NCBI GenBank assembly: GCA_900772035.1
Contig: CAAGQE010000228.1
Coordinates: 1 to 6,056, forward strand
Reading direction: 5' to 3'
Source: Candidatus Gastranaerophilales bacterium
Lineage (GTDB): Bacteria; Cyanobacteriota; Vampirovibrionia; Gastranaerophilales; Gastranaerophilaceae
Length of the DNA: 6,056 bases
Below, piece by piece: positions 4,518 to 6,056 of the stretch. Position 1 is the first letter of the stretch; every line of letters begins with the position of its first letter. The position numbers and the translations under genes were made by a program. The notes below the pieces were generated by a model. It saw nothing but the letters and a program-made list of their open reading frames with translations, made no database searches and had not been told where the DNA came from.

Positions 4518-6056
4518 CTATTTTTCGGAATGGTCCTCAAGATAATGACGGACCATTCTTTTTGCCTTTAAAAGCGCCGTTTCCTTGCTAAACGCGAAGT
4601 TGTCGGCCGACAAAATCTTTGAAAGACCCGCTTGCAAAATCTTATCCACCATTGCCCAATCTTTCATTACAAGAATAACTTTTACTCCGCGGCTTTCAAA
4701 TCTTTCAATAATCTCTTCCAAAACAAATATTGCCGAAACGTCAATCGTCACGACTCTTTTGCAATAAAGAACAAGGCATTTTATACCGTGAGTGCTTTTT
4801 TCAATTTGGTTTAAAACGCAAGCCGACGAGCCAAAGAAAAATGCCCCGTCAATTCTGATGAACGAGATAAGTTTCTTATATCTTTCATCATCAAAAATAT
4901 CTTCGTTAACATCGTCAATTTGTTCAAGATTAACGGCAGAAACATTCGTCGAATCCGAAACGCTTGCAGCAAAAAGAATCGAAGCAAGCACAATTCCGAC
5001 CGCAACCGCAAAAATCAAATCGTAAAAAACAGTAAGCAGGAAAACGACCGTCATTACGATTAACTCTCTGCGAGGAACACTTTTTGCAACTGCCAAAAAC
5101 TTATAGTCAATAATATCAAAACCGACTTTTATCAATATTGCGGACAAAACACAAAGAGGAATTTTCGACGCAACCGGCGCCAAAAACATCAAAATCACGG
5201 CAAGCAAAATACAATGAACAACACCTGACAATCTGTCAGTTCCGCCCGATTTAATATTAACCGCCGTTCTCATAGTTGCACCTGCGCCCGCCAAGCCGCC
5301 AAACATACCCGCAACCGCATTGCCCAAGCCTTGACCGATTAACTCGCGGCTGCTGTTATGCTTTGTCCTTGTCATAGAATCCGCTACCAACGAGGTCAGC
5401 AACGAATCAATCGATCCTAAAACACCAAGTGTTAAAGCAACAGGAAGAATCGAATAAAGTTCTTTCAAAGAAAGCATACCGAGTTGAAACTTCGGCAACC
5501 CCGTAGGAATATCGCCGATTACAGGAACATTGAACTTTGCCAAAATTGCAATTATCGTAACAACTACGAGTGCTAACAATGACGACGGAACGATTTTGTC
5601 CAGTTTTTTAGGAGTAAAATAAACTATCGCTAAAGTCAAAACCCCTAAAATCAGACATTGAATATTAACATCCGACAAAATATGAAAATAACTCTTCACC
5701 GTTTGCAAAACGTTTCCGTAAGCCGCATGCCCGAACAGAGGATTGATTTGCAAAAGAACAATAATAGCGCCGACCCCCGACATAAAGCCCGAAATTACGG
5801 GATAAGGAACATATTTTATCAAATCGCCGACCTTGACCAAGCCAAGTACAATTTGAAAAATACCCGCCAAACAAATTGTTGCACAAATAATTTTCGGATT
5901 ATTCGGATACATTGCAATAACAGAAGCAACAACGACCGTCATTGGTCCTGTCGGACCCGAGATTTGAGTTTTCGTTCCGCCGAAAACCGACGCGAAGAAA
6001 CAAACAATAATAGCGCCGTACAAACCTGCTGCCGCGCCCATTCCGCTCGCGACCCC
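4518..6056 (-). CDS. SulP-family inorganic anion transporter with STAS domain (N-terminus outside window)
   Basis: This inner-membrane SLC26/SulP carrier moves an anion such as sulfate or bicarbonate. 512 residues are visible and the frame is open to the window edge (GVASGMGAAAGLYG), so the usual first few dozen residues are missing; the ATG at 6041 is internal. Counting from that Met, family motifs are GPTGPMTVV (29-37), PYPVISGFMSGVGAI (79-93), GLPKF (181-185), GSIDSLLTSLVADSMTRT (209-226), RELIGQGLGN (232-241), GAGATMRTAVNIKSGG (252-267) and RLSG (270-273). After the last membrane segment (about 361) comes an acidic linker and a cytosolic STAS domain (about 390-492) with RIDGAFFFGS and VVTIDVSA. 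The IDSLLTS form, where many sulfate permeases have ESLL, recalls BicA-like bicarbonate carriers, but that is a weak hint. The gene converges on hydF with only 2 bases between stops, and I see no good minus-strand terminator after it. Confidence 0.93.
   Translation of the reverse strand, partial: GVASGMGAAAGLYGAIIVCFFASVFGGTKTQISGPTGPMTVVVASVIAMYPNNPKIICATICLAGIFQIVLGLVKVGDLIKYVPYPVISGFMSGVGAIIVLLQINPLFGHAAYGNVLQTVKSYFHILSDVNIQCLILGVLTLAIVYFTPKKLDKIVPSSLLALVVVTIIAILAKFNVPVIGDIPTGLPKFQLGMLSLKELYSILPVALTLGVLGSIDSLLTSLVADSMTRTKHNSSRELIGQGLGNAVAGMFGGLAGAGATMRTAVNIKSGGTDRLSGVVHCILLAVILMFLAPVASKIPLCVLSAILIKVGFDIIDYKFLAVAKSVPRRELIVMTVVFLLTVFYDLIFAVAVGIVLASILFAASVSDSTNVSAVNLEQIDDVNEDIFDDERYKKLISFIRIDGAFFFGSSACVLNQIEKSTHGIKCLVLYCKRVVTIDVSAIFVLEEIIERFESRGVKVILVMKDWAMVDKILQAGLSKILSADNFAFSKETALLKAKRMVRHYLEDHSEK
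4528..4563 (+). terminator. Strong intrinsic terminator of hydF, inside the opposing transporter gene
   Basis: GAATGGTCC (4528-4536) pairs perfectly with GGACCATTC (4550-4558). Inside, TCA (4537-4539) pairs with TGA (4546-4548) past one bulged C, leaving the loop AGATAA. TTTTT at 4559-4563 follows directly. It begins 12 bases after the hydF stop. On the minus strand no T-run follows the hairpin, so it should stop only the hydF transcript. The whole element is coding on the other strand, spelling the segment KRMVRHYLEDHS of the transporter's C-terminus. Confidence 0.88.

Noticed and set aside
6039..6041. ATG at 6041 (minus strand) as the start of the SulP transporter
   Set aside because: The frame stays open to the window edge with conserved-looking residues GVASGMGAAAGLYG, and the family has additional N-terminal sequence before this point.

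Overview
The window is a piece of an AT-rich bacterial chromosome with tightly packed genes and no mobile elements, CRISPR arrays or RNA genes that I can see. The genes point to an anaerobic, fermentative bacterium. One is an [FeFe]-hydrogenase maturation GTPase (HydF), which belongs with oxygen-sensitive H2 metabolism, and another is the end of a long-type pyrophosphate-dependent phosphofructokinase, common in anaerobes that save ATP in glycolysis. A clear Shine-Dalgarno before the dehydrogenase gene and ordinary hairpin-plus-T-run terminators argue against Bacteroidota-style signals. Gastranaerophilales/Melainabacteria, Elusimicrobiota or a similar lineage would fit, but this placement is inference and weak.

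Layout: (1) 1-396 (+) is the C-terminal part of PPi-phosphofructokinase, entering from outside the window and ending at a good intrinsic terminator. (2) 397-709 is a 313-base gap without a credible gene. It holds the terminator, a second weaker hairpin with a T-run, and a dense chain of overlapping inverted repeats rich in CATG, just upstream of the next gene. (3) 710-1285 (+) is a small cytosolic tetratricopeptide-repeat protein of unknown role with no normally spaced Shine-Dalgarno. (4) 1352-4515 (+) is a three-gene operon-like run: a zinc-dependent medium-chain dehydrogenase, a multi-pass flippase-like (UPF0104 / LPG-synthase membrane region) protein, and HydF. It has a TATAAT and AAGGAG at its head. 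The genes are 1 nt apart and then overlapping, and a strong terminator follows the last. (5) 4518-6056 (-) is a SulP-family anion transporter with a C-terminal STAS domain, converging on hydF and running off the right edge.

How they work together: PFP and HydF both fit fermentative energy metabolism (PPi-linked glycolysis and hydrogen turnover), and the dehydrogenase may join that redox network, but its substrate is unknown. No functional link between HydF, the dehydrogenase and the flippase is established from sequence, and hydE, hydG and the hydrogenase itself are not in the window. The least explained stretch is the structured leader at about 494-674. The neatest local architecture is the hydF terminator, which lies entirely inside the last codons of the opposing transporter gene.
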